A DNA stretch of 31,883 nucleotides from a virus. The stretch spans positions 1-31,883 of the IMG/VR virus record IMGVR_UViG_3300010370_000146. One strand, written 5' to 3'. Below are positions 13,899 through 20,300 of this stretch, piece by piece. The stretch's first letter is position 1; each line of letters starts with the position of its first letter. The position numbers and the translations under genes are program-made. The notes under the pieces are model-generated. The model saw only the letters and a list, made by a program, of their open reading frames with translations. It searched no databases and was not told the DNA's origin.

Positions 13899-13927
13899 AT
13901 CTAACCACATTTCGCACATGACGTCAA
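13899..13927 (-). promoter_or_regulatory. Near-consensus promoter for the attP-side operon
   Basis: On the minus strand, TTGACG (13927-13922) and TTAGAT (13904-13899) are separated by exactly 17 bases. It is the best SigA-type promoter visible in the window. The expected start is at about 13892, on an ATG, allowing a leaderless transcript. No palindromic operator is seen over it. Confidence 0.75.
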
Positions 13928-14028
13928 CCACTACAGCAACATTTCTCGGAAAATCTTTTCAGGCAACGCCCTAAAGAAGTGTGTTCGCCGGTGCGCAGTC
14001 GGGACACAATGTCGTCGTCGTCAGCCAC
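13924..14028 (-). CDS. Possible 34-residue protein
   Basis: The GTG at 14028 overlaps the stop of the upstream gene by eight bases and is preceded by GGAGG at seven bases, an excellent ribosome site. The product begins MADDDDIVSRLRTG, a start typical of small actinophage proteins, and ends in a Cys cluster (KCCCSG). Its stop overlaps the -35 box of the next promoter. It could be a real small protein or the truncated remnant of a longer gene cut when the promoter was acquired. Confidence 0.4.
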   Translation of the reverse strand: MADDDDIVSRLRTGEHTSLGRCLKRFSEKCCCSG

Positions 14029-14515
14029 CTTTCTGCCTCCATTCTCCGGTCAACTCAAGCGTGGCGGTAAAGCCGTCGGTGCCGTGTCGTGTCCAACCGA
14101 TGATGTAGGCGTCGGCGATCTTGCCGTCCCATTCGATGCGCGCCAGCGAGTCAAACGCCGGCGGTTCTCCGGTGCCGACCACTTCGGCCGTTGTGGTGAC
14201 AACACCGGGCACAGCAACGTCGCCGGGTGGCAACGTGCGGCCGGTTAGCGGTTCGTCGCACCGTGCGCAACGCGTCTCCATCTCGTCGATCATGTCGTTG
14301 CAGTCATCACACCAGTACTCGCCGACCTTCACCCGTCGGAGGGTCTGCCAAGTGTTCTCGTGCCCGTTCGGGCATCGACCAACCCAGTCGGGATCTTGCG
14401 TCTCAAACATCGTCCCGACCATCTGCACCGGCTTGTCAACGCTGATCCGCGTGACGGTGCCCGTAGCGCCCGGCCAAGTGACCGATGCTTGCTTTGGAGT
14501 CATGAAACTCGGCAT
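14021..14515 (-). CDS. Zinc-ribbon hypothetical protein
   Basis: This 164-residue protein has GAGGGGG six bases before the ATG. Cys pairs are visible as RCPNGH (about 47), WCDDC (about 68-72) and RCARC (about 82-85), consistent with a zinc ribbon or rubredoxin-like knuckle. The C-terminal half is beta-rich (RIEWDGKIADAYIIGW, FTATLELTGEW). GC content and codon choice look lower than in the virion genes, a sign of acquisition. It sits between the late-operon terminator and the cargo promoter. I see no clear promoter, only a direct ACACATTCG repeat upstream. The function is unknown. Confidence 0.7.
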   Translation of the reverse strand: MPSFMTPKQASVTWPGATGTVTRISVDKPVQMVGTMFETQDPDWVGRCPNGHENTWQTLRRVKVGEYWCDDCNDMIDEMETRCARCDEPLTGRTLPPGDVAVPGVVTTTAEVVGTGEPPAFDSLARIEWDGKIADAYIIGWTRHGTDGFTATLELTGEWRQKGG

Positions 14516-14673
14516 CGCGTTCCCCCTCAGGTCTGCGTTGGTCGCACGTTACCGCACCGAATGTGTTCGAATGTGTCAGAGATGTGTCACGCCGACCTCC
14601 CCGAAAAGCAGTGCACGCCCCCACCCTTGCGGGCGGGGGCGTGCGTAGTCGCTGGAGGGGGAGCAGCGACGAT
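14516..14673. other. Intergenic region with late-operon terminator
   Basis: This stretch contains the strong hairpin at 14613-14644 and, closer to the downstream gene, two direct ACACATTCG copies at about 14555-14575. No supported gene lies in it. Confidence 0.5.
14613..14644 (-). terminator. Late-operon terminator
   Basis: A 14-base stem with one A-C mismatch and the tetraloop TTGC is followed on the minus strand by CTTTTC. It lies 30 bases after the last late gene. This is the clearest intrinsic terminator in the window and separates the 17-kb late operon from the lysogeny genes. Confidence 0.75.
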
Positions 14674-14940
14674 CTAGCAGAGTTGCTCGAGCGGGATGCG
14701 GGCGCCGTCGTTCAGCTCGACGACTTCGCGCACCATGCCGAGCGGGACCGCTAACACGTGGTCGACAGCGTCATCGGAGGCCGAGGCTGCGAGCACGATG
14801 TGGTTCGGCTTGGCGCCGACGATGACGTAGCCGATGGAGTCGACGACATACGGTTCGGCGTCGATCTCCTCGATGGCCTGCCAGCCGTCGCCGCAGGAGT
14901 GTGCGTCGTGCCAGCGGACACGGACGAGCTTGCCCTTCAT
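14674..14940 (-). CDS. Hypothetical protein at the end of the late operon
   Basis: This is an 88-residue protein, start overlapping the stop of the 29-codon gene upstream. It is beta-rich: KLVRVRWHDAHSCGDGW, a strand pair VVDSIGYVIVGAKPNHIVL, then LGMVREVVELNDG. The pattern of a conserved WHDAHS near the N-terminus followed by a small barrel is seen in short phage proteins coded after the lysis genes. No function is recognised. A terminator follows directly. Confidence 0.75.
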   Translation of the reverse strand: MKGKLVRVRWHDAHSCGDGWQAIEEIDAEPYVVDSIGYVIVGAKPNHIVLAASASDDAVDHVLAVPLGMVREVVELNDGARIPLEQLC

Positions 14941-15026
14941 CGGCAGTACCACCAGAACAGGTAGCCGACGGCAACGGTGCCGCCGACGCACCAGCCGACG
15001 ACGAACGCAAGCGGCAGCCTGTTCAT
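14937..15026 (-). CDS. 29-residue membrane protein
   Basis: The ATG at 15026 overlaps the phosphoesterase stop (ATGA), and its own stop overlaps the next start (ATGA). The product begins MNRLPLAFVVGW and continues through a hydrophobic VGGTVAVGYLFWWY run, giving one transmembrane helix with a basic N-terminus. Such mini-proteins are easily missed. It may help in lysis or be a membrane-associated accessory; this is inferred from position. Confidence 0.6.
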   Translation of the reverse strand: MNRLPLAFVVGWCVGGTVAVGYLFWWYCR

Positions 15027-16177
15027 TGCGACCCCCTGTACTCACGGCCGCGCCAGCGGGCCCAGCCGTCTCGTATTGCGATCTGTTCGTAGGTGAACCG
15101 GCCGTCGCCCGGTTCGTACTCGACGACGGCGAGACCTTGCTGCCAGTCCTCGTGCCTGACGACGGGTCGGCCGTCGAGGTCGATGCCGCCCTTCGTCGAG
15201 GGGACGGCACCGTCGGTGCGGGCGAGACAGCCGGGGCTGGCAGCCATGATCGTTTTCGGGCCGTCGTGATCCTCGCGTGTCCGTTCGGCGTACTCGATGC
15301 GGTGGATGTGACCGTAGATGACTGACGTCTTCTCGGTGCCGAGGTACTTGTGGGCGGTCGAGCCGCCGCTGGCGACCTTGTCGCCGTGCACCACGCGCAG
15401 CCGTTCGTTGATCCAGTGCGAGCGGGCCGGGTAGCCAGGCAGGTACTCAATGTCGTGGTCGTCGAACCGGCACAGGTGCGGCAGCGACATCACCGGCCAC
15501 GACTCGGGCTGGTTGCCCTGCCTGAGCCCGAACGCTGCGGCAGCGTTGTCGAGCAGATAGTTCGGCAGGCGTTCCTCGTGGTTGCCGGCGAGCCAGACGA
15601 CACGGCAGTGGGGGCCGACAGCGGCCCGGACCTCGGCGGCGAGGATGGCGAGCCGGTCGATGGTTGCCTGTGTCGTGCGGGCGTAGGCGGGCGAGAGCCG
15701 GTACTTGCCGAGCTCGGGGAAGTCCGCGTTGTCGCCGACCATGACGACGAGCGCCGGGCGTGCCTGGCGGCAGACGGCGAGCGCGATGGCGATCGCAGCC
15801 TCGTCGTGTGTCGGCTCGAGCAGCTCGCCGTGCGACCGGTAGTAGCCGACCTGCATGTCGGGCAGGATGACGGCACGTTCCCAGCCGTCGACGACCTCGG
15901 GTCGCACCTTCGACGGCGGCACCTTGACCGGTGTCGCAGGCTGGACGACCGGCCACTGCGGCCCGTCTGCCCACTTCGGCGACAGGGTGATGCCGGTCAT
16001 GTCGACCGTGTGGGCCTCGCCGTCGGCGTCCTTGTAGAACCCCTGCCAGACGTTGACCCTGTCGACCTTGCCGACGTCGTCGACGTCGATGCCGTTGCGC
16101 TCGAGCAGGTCGGCGATCCGGCCGAGCCGGTCGCGCGAGGTGACGGCGCGTGCTGCTATCTCGTCAGCGAGGCTCAC
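15023..16177 (-). CDS. Calcineurin-like metallophosphoesterase
   Basis: The 384-residue protein has a GTG start at 16177. The dimetal phosphoesterase motifs appear in order: LPDMQVGYY (about 105), VMVGDNAD (about 145), WLAGNHEE (about 198), LRVVHGDK and IYGHIHRIE. The N-terminal 100 residues contain a helical segment (RDRLGRIADLLERNGIDVDDV) that may bind DNA or act as a linker domain. Similar proteins are frequent in actinophages next to the lysis cassette; the substrate (phosphodiester, nucleotide or DNA) is not known. The start lies inside the previous small gene, overlapping by 14 bases. Confidence 0.9.
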   Translation of the reverse strand: MSLADEIAARAVTSRDRLGRIADLLERNGIDVDDVGKVDRVNVWQGFYKDADGEAHTVDMTGITLSPKWADGPQWPVVQPATPVKVPPSKVRPEVVDGWERAVILPDMQVGYYRSHGELLEPTHDEAAIAIALAVCRQARPALVVMVGDNADFPELGKYRLSPAYARTTQATIDRLAILAAEVRAAVGPHCRVVWLAGNHEERLPNYLLDNAAAAFGLRQGNQPESWPVMSLPHLCRFDDHDIEYLPGYPARSHWINERLRVVHGDKVASGGSTAHKYLGTEKTSVIYGHIHRIEYAERTREDHDGPKTIMAASPGCLARTDGAVPSTKGGIDLDGRPVVRHEDWQQGLAVVEYEPGDGRFTYEQIAIRDGWARWRGREYRGSQ

Positions 16178-16421
16178 AGGAACAGACCCCCCGCCGGTGC
16201 CGGCGCAGGCTGTCGTCGCCGACCTTGTGCCCGAGGGCGCGCAGGGTGCGCCCGATCACGACGGTGGTGATTGTCGGGTCGGCGAGCGCAGTGCGCAGGT
16301 CGGCGATGTCGGCGTCGGTGAGTGTTTGCATCATGGTGGCGACGCCACACTTGGAGCCGACACGGTGCGAGTCCTGCGCAGCCTTGATGGCGTCGAGCAG
16401 GCCGCCCGGCTTGGCGCTCAG
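16164..16421 (-). CDS. RHRRG-motif small protein with apparent CTG start
   Basis: The 85-codon frame begins at CTG (16421-16419), which overlaps the stop of the holin-like gene as CTGA, exactly like the ATGA and GTGA junctions elsewhere. The first ATG (at codon 30) would remove a region that looks genuine: AKPGGLLDAIKAAQ and HRVGSKCGVATMM. The rest, ADIADLRTALADPTITTVVI then GRTLRALGHKVGDDSLRRHRRG and CSC, resembles a recurrent actinophage family with a putative helix-turn-helix and a terminal RHRRGxCxC motif. A DNA-binding role, perhaps linked to packaging or integration, is inferred. The stop lies 14 bases into the phosphoesterase gene. Confidence 0.7.
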   Translation of the reverse strand: MSAKPGGLLDAIKAAQDSHRVGSKCGVATMMQTLTDADIADLRTALADPTITTVVIGRTLRALGHKVGDDSLRRHRRGVCSCEPR

Positions 16422-16633
16422 ATGTCACCGCCGGTGTCGGTGCCCGCAGCCTGCTCGAGCATCGCCTGGATGGTGCGCAGGGCGGCCGCCCCGCCGGCGA
16501 TCATGGCCGACACGAGCACCGCCTTCGCCCCGCGCAGGTCGCCCGGTATCTGGCCGAGGCTGGCACCGGCGGCGAACGCACGGATGAATGACAGCCCGAT
16601 GTTCGCGAGCTTGGCCTTGAGCTTGCTGGTCAT
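16418..16633 (-). CDS. Putative holin
   Basis: This is a 71-residue protein with two hydrophobic stretches (SFIRAFAAGASLGQI and KAVLVSAMIAGGAAALRTI) joined by a DLRGAK turn. The pattern of a basic N-terminus, FIRAF, then DL-AK-A followed by a second hydrophobic helix, matches small r1t-type actinophage holins. Holins form membrane holes that let the endolysin reach the cell wall. It follows the endolysin and a coiled-coil membrane protein, an expected lysis cassette. AGGGGGAAAC precedes the ATG. Confidence 0.7.
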   Translation of the reverse strand: MTSKLKAKLANIGLSFIRAFAAGASLGQIPGDLRGAKAVLVSAMIAGGAAALRTIQAMLEQAAGTDTGGDI

Positions 16634-16647
16634 GTTTCCCCCTGTGT

Positions 16648-16938
16648 TCAGGCGACGTCGGCGTTGCCGCCGGTGATGTGTCTCGGGTGCACGATCACGC
16701 TGCTGGTGTGGTGCGGCCCGTTGATGTGGTCGTCGAGCCGGGCGGCGACGTCACGCACGCCTTCGTGTGTCATCTCGACCTTGGTCTCGACGCGTGCGAG
16801 TGCCTCGCCGACGCTGCCGTGCTGCTTGCGGTTCTCGCGGCGCAGTTTGACGACGTTGCCGATCATGGTGAGAACGGCAGCGGTGATCGTTGCGCCGGCT
16901 GCGATGACGGCGACGAGCACGTCGGTGCCGGCGGTCAC
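16648..16938 (-). CDS. Holin-like membrane protein with coiled coil (DUF2746-type)
   Basis: The GTG at 16938 overlaps the endolysin stop (GTGA). The 96-residue product has a single N-terminal transmembrane helix (VLVAVIAAGATITAAVLTMI), then a charged coiled coil (KLRRENRKQHGSVGEALARV, continuing to AARLDDHI), then a His-rich tail. The architecture fits actinophage lysis-cassette membrane proteins of the DUF2746 sort. It may be a holin, an antiholin or a pinholin partner of the next gene. Confidence 0.7.
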   Translation of the reverse strand: MTAGTDVLVAVIAAGATITAAVLTMIGNVVKLRRENRKQHGSVGEALARVETKVEMTHEGVRDVAARLDDHINGPHHTSSVIVHPRHITGGNADVA

Positions 16939-17663
16939 GAGAGCGCCGCCCAGGTTGCGGGGCCGACGATCCCGTCGACCGGCAGGCCGTTGGCGAGCTG
17001 GAACGCCTTGACGCACGCCTCGGTGCGCGGGCCGAACCTGCCGTCGCTGCGACCGGGGTCGTGCCCGTGTGCGCGCAGGAGGTCTTGCAGGCGTGCGACT
17101 GCTGCCCCTTCGTCGCCACGCTTCAGTGTCGGTGTCGGCAGGTCGCCGGGCAGGGTGATCTGCTTGAGCGGGTGATGCCTGTGCGGGCTGTATGCGGAGC
17201 GCCCGCCGGGGATGTCGACCGGCTGGATGTGCCACGGTTCGCTGTTCACCTTCGAGAACTCACGCAGCCCGAACTCGGCGACCGCACCGGCCATCCACTT
17301 GAGGTTCCCGACCATGTCGGCGGCGAGCACCCCACCGGCCGGTGTTGTCGGCTCGTGATACGACAGGCCCGGCGGTGCGGCGTGTGCCGTGTGCGGCTTC
17401 AGCCTGTACCGCTTGCCCTCGAACCGGCAGCAGCCACCGACGAGCACCGGATCGTGACGGCGCAGGAACAAGGCACGCTGCGAGGCGGTGCTGCGCCCGG
17501 CGCCGCCGATGCCGAGCGACACGCCCGCCCTGCGGGCAGTCTGCATCATCGCAAACGTGCGACGACGAAACTCGGGGTCCATCATTGCGACGCCCGGCTT
17601 GGCGGCGATCTGCTCGAGCGTGAGGCGTGCGCCGGCGTAGCCCCACGGGTACAGGTCTGTCAT
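16935..17663 (-). CDS. Endolysin: peptidase M15-type domain plus peptidoglycan-binding domain
   Basis: The 242-residue enzyme is the likely cell-wall hydrolase for lysis. The N-terminal catalytic domain has the zinc ligands of the VanY/M15 D-Ala-D-Ala peptidase family: His103 in LSYHEPTTPAGG, Asp116 in LAADMVGNLKW and His145 in SEPWHIQP. The C-terminal domain (about 178-242, LKRGDEGAAVARLQDLL through GPATWAALS) is a peptidoglycan-binding PG_binding_1 repeat. No signal peptide is present, so it needs a holin. The following membrane gene overlaps its stop. Confidence 0.9.
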   Translation of the reverse strand: MTDLYPWGYAGARLTLEQIAAKPGVAMMDPEFRRRTFAMMQTARRAGVSLGIGGAGRSTASQRALFLRRHDPVLVGGCCRFEGKRYRLKPHTAHAAPPGLSYHEPTTPAGGVLAADMVGNLKWMAGAVAEFGLREFSKVNSEPWHIQPVDIPGGRSAYSPHRHHPLKQITLPGDLPTPTLKRGDEGAAVARLQDLLRAHGHDPGRSDGRFGPRTEACVKAFQLANGLPVDGIVGPATWAALS

Positions 17664-17715
17664 CTGGAACCCCTACACGGTGAGGCGTGCGACGTTGAGG
17701 TTGGCTGCAGCCATT

Positions 17716-18363
17716 TCAGACCCCGATCCTGAATAGCTGGACACGTGCGGTGATGTTGATCGCCGAGCCGGTCTGCTGCGAACAGAACAGCTGCACCTTG
17801 TCGCCATCATTGAACGCCCAAAAACCTGCGTTTCCCGTCACGTGCGGCGTGCCGCCCAGCGTTGACGTCGAGCCCGTTGACGAGTCGCCGTCGATGTTGC
17901 CGTAGTTGCCTGATGTCGGGATGATCGCTAGGCGCGTGTAGGACGAGGTACCAGGCGACGTTGCCCACCAGATCGTGAACGACACGCCGTAGAGGCCGCC
18001 AAGCCCGGTGGGGATGACAATGTCGGTGGACGACGCCGTGAAGAACCCGTCAGAGTCGTAGTTCTCGGCGTCGAAGGTGACGCCCTGCCGGCCGACGCCG
18101 GTCGGGATGCTCTGGTTCGCGTTGCGCAGCACCGTGCAGCCGACACGTCCGGCCGGGACGGCAGCAAGCCCCGTCGGCACCCAGGCAGTGCCGCTGTAGA
18201 CGAAATACCGGTTCAGCGTCGTGTCGAAGCACATCTGGCCCGTCACAGCGGTGATGCTCGAGCGTTCTGCGGTAGTCACCTGCATAACACTGGCATCACG
18301 CACCGCGTTGCCCCACGACGCAGTCACCGGGTTCCCGCCGGCCACATTCTCGATGCGCGCCAT
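17716..18363 (-). CDS. Jelly-roll tail protein, copy 2
   Basis: This 215-residue protein is paralogous to the adjacent gene. It shares an N-terminal anchor (ENVAGGNPVTASWGNAVRDA), a YxYSGTAWV segment and a C-terminal beta-sandwich with GGLYGVSFTIW near the middle and INITARVQLFRIGV at the end. This is the topology of C1q/TNF-like or receptor-binding tail domains. A distal-tail or fibre tip role is inferred from its location after the hub protein. The two genes are separated by a single base. Confidence 0.75.
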   Translation of the reverse strand: MARIENVAGGNPVTASWGNAVRDASVMQVTTAERSSITAVTGQMCFDTTLNRYFVYSGTAWVPTGLAAVPAGRVGCTVLRNANQSIPTGVGRQGVTFDAENYDSDGFFTASSTDIVIPTGLGGLYGVSFTIWWATSPGTSSYTRLAIIPTSGNYGNIDGDSSTGSTSTLGGTPHVTGNAGFWAFNDGDKVQLFCSQQTGSAINITARVQLFRIGV

Positions 18364-18364
18364 G

Positions 18365-19009
18365 TCAGACCCCGATCCGGTACACGTGAGCGATGGCGCT
18401 GGTGAGGTTGAGCGACCCGCCCGACGACTGGATCGTCGAGAAGGTCAGCGTGTCACCAGCCGACAGGGGCAGTGCGATCGACATGCCCGAGGTCTTGATG
18501 TTGCCGGACTGTGTCGGCGTGTTGTTCGCCGCAAGCACCGAGCCGGAGTACCCGTAGTTGGTGCCCGAGACGTTCGCAAGGATCGACACGCCAATCGTGG
18601 TCGCAACGCCGCCGGTATCGAAGGTGACCGAGCAGGCGACCGAATAGAGCCCGCCGAGGTTCGCCGGGATCGTCACGGTGCTCGACGACACGGCGATGAA
18701 GCCGTCGGTGTCGACATCCTCGACCGTGAAGGTAATCGTTGAGTTCGAGACGTTGCCGACGGCTGTGTTGCCGGTCTTGCGGATCGTGCAGCCGGTGCGG
18801 CCCGAGGTCGTGCCCTGACCGACCCTCACCCAAGCCGTGTCCGAATAGACGAGCAGGCGGTCGGTGTCGGTCTCGTAGATGAGCATGCCCTCGGCCGGTG
18901 TTCCCGGCCGTGCGCCCGACGTCGTGGTCTGCACGCCTTGGTCGCGGATCGCGTTGCCCCATGTCGGGTCGATCGTCGCGCCAGCCGTGACGTTGCTGAT
19001 GAGTGCCAA
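18365..19009 (-). CDS. Jelly-roll tail protein, copy 1
   Basis: The 214-residue protein begins ISNVTAGATIDPTWGNAIRD, similar to copy 2, and ends LNLTSAIAHVYRIGV. Between them lies LLVYSDTAWV (about 53), a beta-rich region with GGLYSVACSVTFD and a serine/threonine-rich C-terminal half. Like copy 2 it probably forms a trimeric beta-sandwich at the tail tip and contacts the host surface. Sequence identity between the copies is modest except at the N-terminus and the last strands. Confidence 0.75.
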   Translation of the reverse strand: MALISNVTAGATIDPTWGNAIRDQGVQTTTSGARPGTPAEGMLIYETDTDRLLVYSDTAWVRVGQGTTSGRTGCTIRKTGNTAVGNVSNSTITFTVEDVDTDGFIAVSSSTVTIPANLGGLYSVACSVTFDTGGVATTIGVSILANVSGTNYGYSGSVLAANNTPTQSGNIKTSGMSIALPLSAGDTLTFSTIQSSGGSLNLTSAIAHVYRIGV

Positions 19010-19019
19010 GCGTTACCCC

Positions 19020-20300
19020 CTAGGCGAAGAACGTGACGGTGTCCCACAGGCCCGAGTCCCAGCCGCCCCACGTGCCCTTGTAGGGGGTGGCCGACGTGAA
19101 CCCGAACTGCACAGACCAGCCGCCCTCGAGCGTCATGTTGTGCGAGATGCCCGAGACGAATACGTCACGGGTGATCGTGATCCCCGATGGTGTTGCGACG
19201 CTGGCGACGCAGTAGTCACCGAACCGGGAGTCGAGCACGAGCGGCCAGTAGGTGCTCGGCGACGACGCCGGCATGACGACCAGCGACGCGACCCGGTATT
19301 CGGGGTCGGCGAACCGGAGGATGTCGAGGTCGGCGAGCACCTTCGCCTGGGCGTCGGTCTCCGACACCAGGTCGGTGCGCGACAGCGACCGCCGCCCGTA
19401 CAGGCTGATCGAGTCGGCATCGGTCGATTCCTGTGCCGTGCCGCCCGTCCGTGTCGCAGTCGCATCGTTGTAGATGAGCGTGTCGTCGTAGGTGAGCACC
19501 GGGTCGAGGAACTTGACCTGCCCGGCCCCGCTGCCGAACGTGATCTGCGCGGTGCTGGCCCTGCTCGAGCGCGCACCGGTCGGGTAGTAGCCGTCCTGGA
19601 ACGTGAGGTCGCCGTCCTGGTCGGCGAACACGACACCGCCGTCGGACTCGGCAGCCTTCTGCACCATGTCGAGTGCGTTGTCGCCGAGGCTTGTTGCCTG
19701 ACAGGTGACGATTGCGCCGGTGTTGATGTCGGTGCCGAACGCCCAGCCTGACGAGTTGAGGATGCGCGAGATGCGTGCACCGGCCAGCTCGCCAGCGCCG
19801 ACCGGCGCGACCAGTGCGGCGAGGTCGATGACGGCGAGGTCGGCGAGCACGTCGGTGCAGGTGATCGTCGTCACGCAATCCTTGCCCTGCGCCGGGTAGT
19901 CGTCACGCCACGAGTTGATGCGCCCGTAGAACACGCCGTAGGTGACGCTGTTCCAGGTGGCCCGGATACGGATCGGGACCTTGGGCACGACCTTGGTGAC
20001 ACCGCTCGACGTGTACGGGCCCGACGTGTTCGCCGGCGTGAACCGGGCGTCCTTGTTCGACAGCACCACCGTCGCCGTGCCGACCGGGAACGTGTCCGTG
20101 TCACGGTTGCGCTCACGGCTGGTCGACAGCGCGCGCACGTAATCCGACACGTCGGTCCACACCACGTCACGACCCGACCACTTCGCCGACGACCACGTGC
20201 CTGTCGCCCACGTCGAGCTGCCCGACGACACCGTCGAGAACCCGATCTCGACCGTCAGCGTCGGATACTGGCCCGACCGCCCGTGCGGCGTGATGCTCAC
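19020..20300 (-). CDS. Minor tail / tail-hub protein
   Basis: This is a 426-residue protein; the GTG at 20300 overlaps the tape-measure stop (GTGA). It starts with a beta-rich WATGTWSSAKWSGRDVVWTD segment and has VSDYVRALSTSRERNRDTD near residue 55, a form seen in actinophage minor tail proteins, and a central ITCTDVLADLAVIDLAALV segment. Context (directly after tape measure and before jelly-roll proteins) supports a baseplate hub or distal-tail role. No catalytic motif is visible. Confidence 0.75.
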   Translation of the reverse strand: MSITPHGRSGQYPTLTVEIGFSTVSSGSSTWATGTWSSAKWSGRDVVWTDVSDYVRALSTSRERNRDTDTFPVGTATVVLSNKDARFTPANTSGPYTSSGVTKVVPKVPIRIRATWNSVTYGVFYGRINSWRDDYPAQGKDCVTTITCTDVLADLAVIDLAALVAPVGAGELAGARISRILNSSGWAFGTDINTGAIVTCQATSLGDNALDMVQKAAESDGGVVFADQDGDLTFQDGYYPTGARSSRASTAQITFGSGAGQVKFLDPVLTYDDTLIYNDATATRTGGTAQESTDADSISLYGRRSLSRTDLVSETDAQAKVLADLDILRFADPEYRVASLVVMPASSPSTYWPLVLDSRFGDYCVASVATPSGITITRDVFVSGISHNMTLEGGWSVQFGFTSATPYKGTWGGWDSGLWDTVTFFA

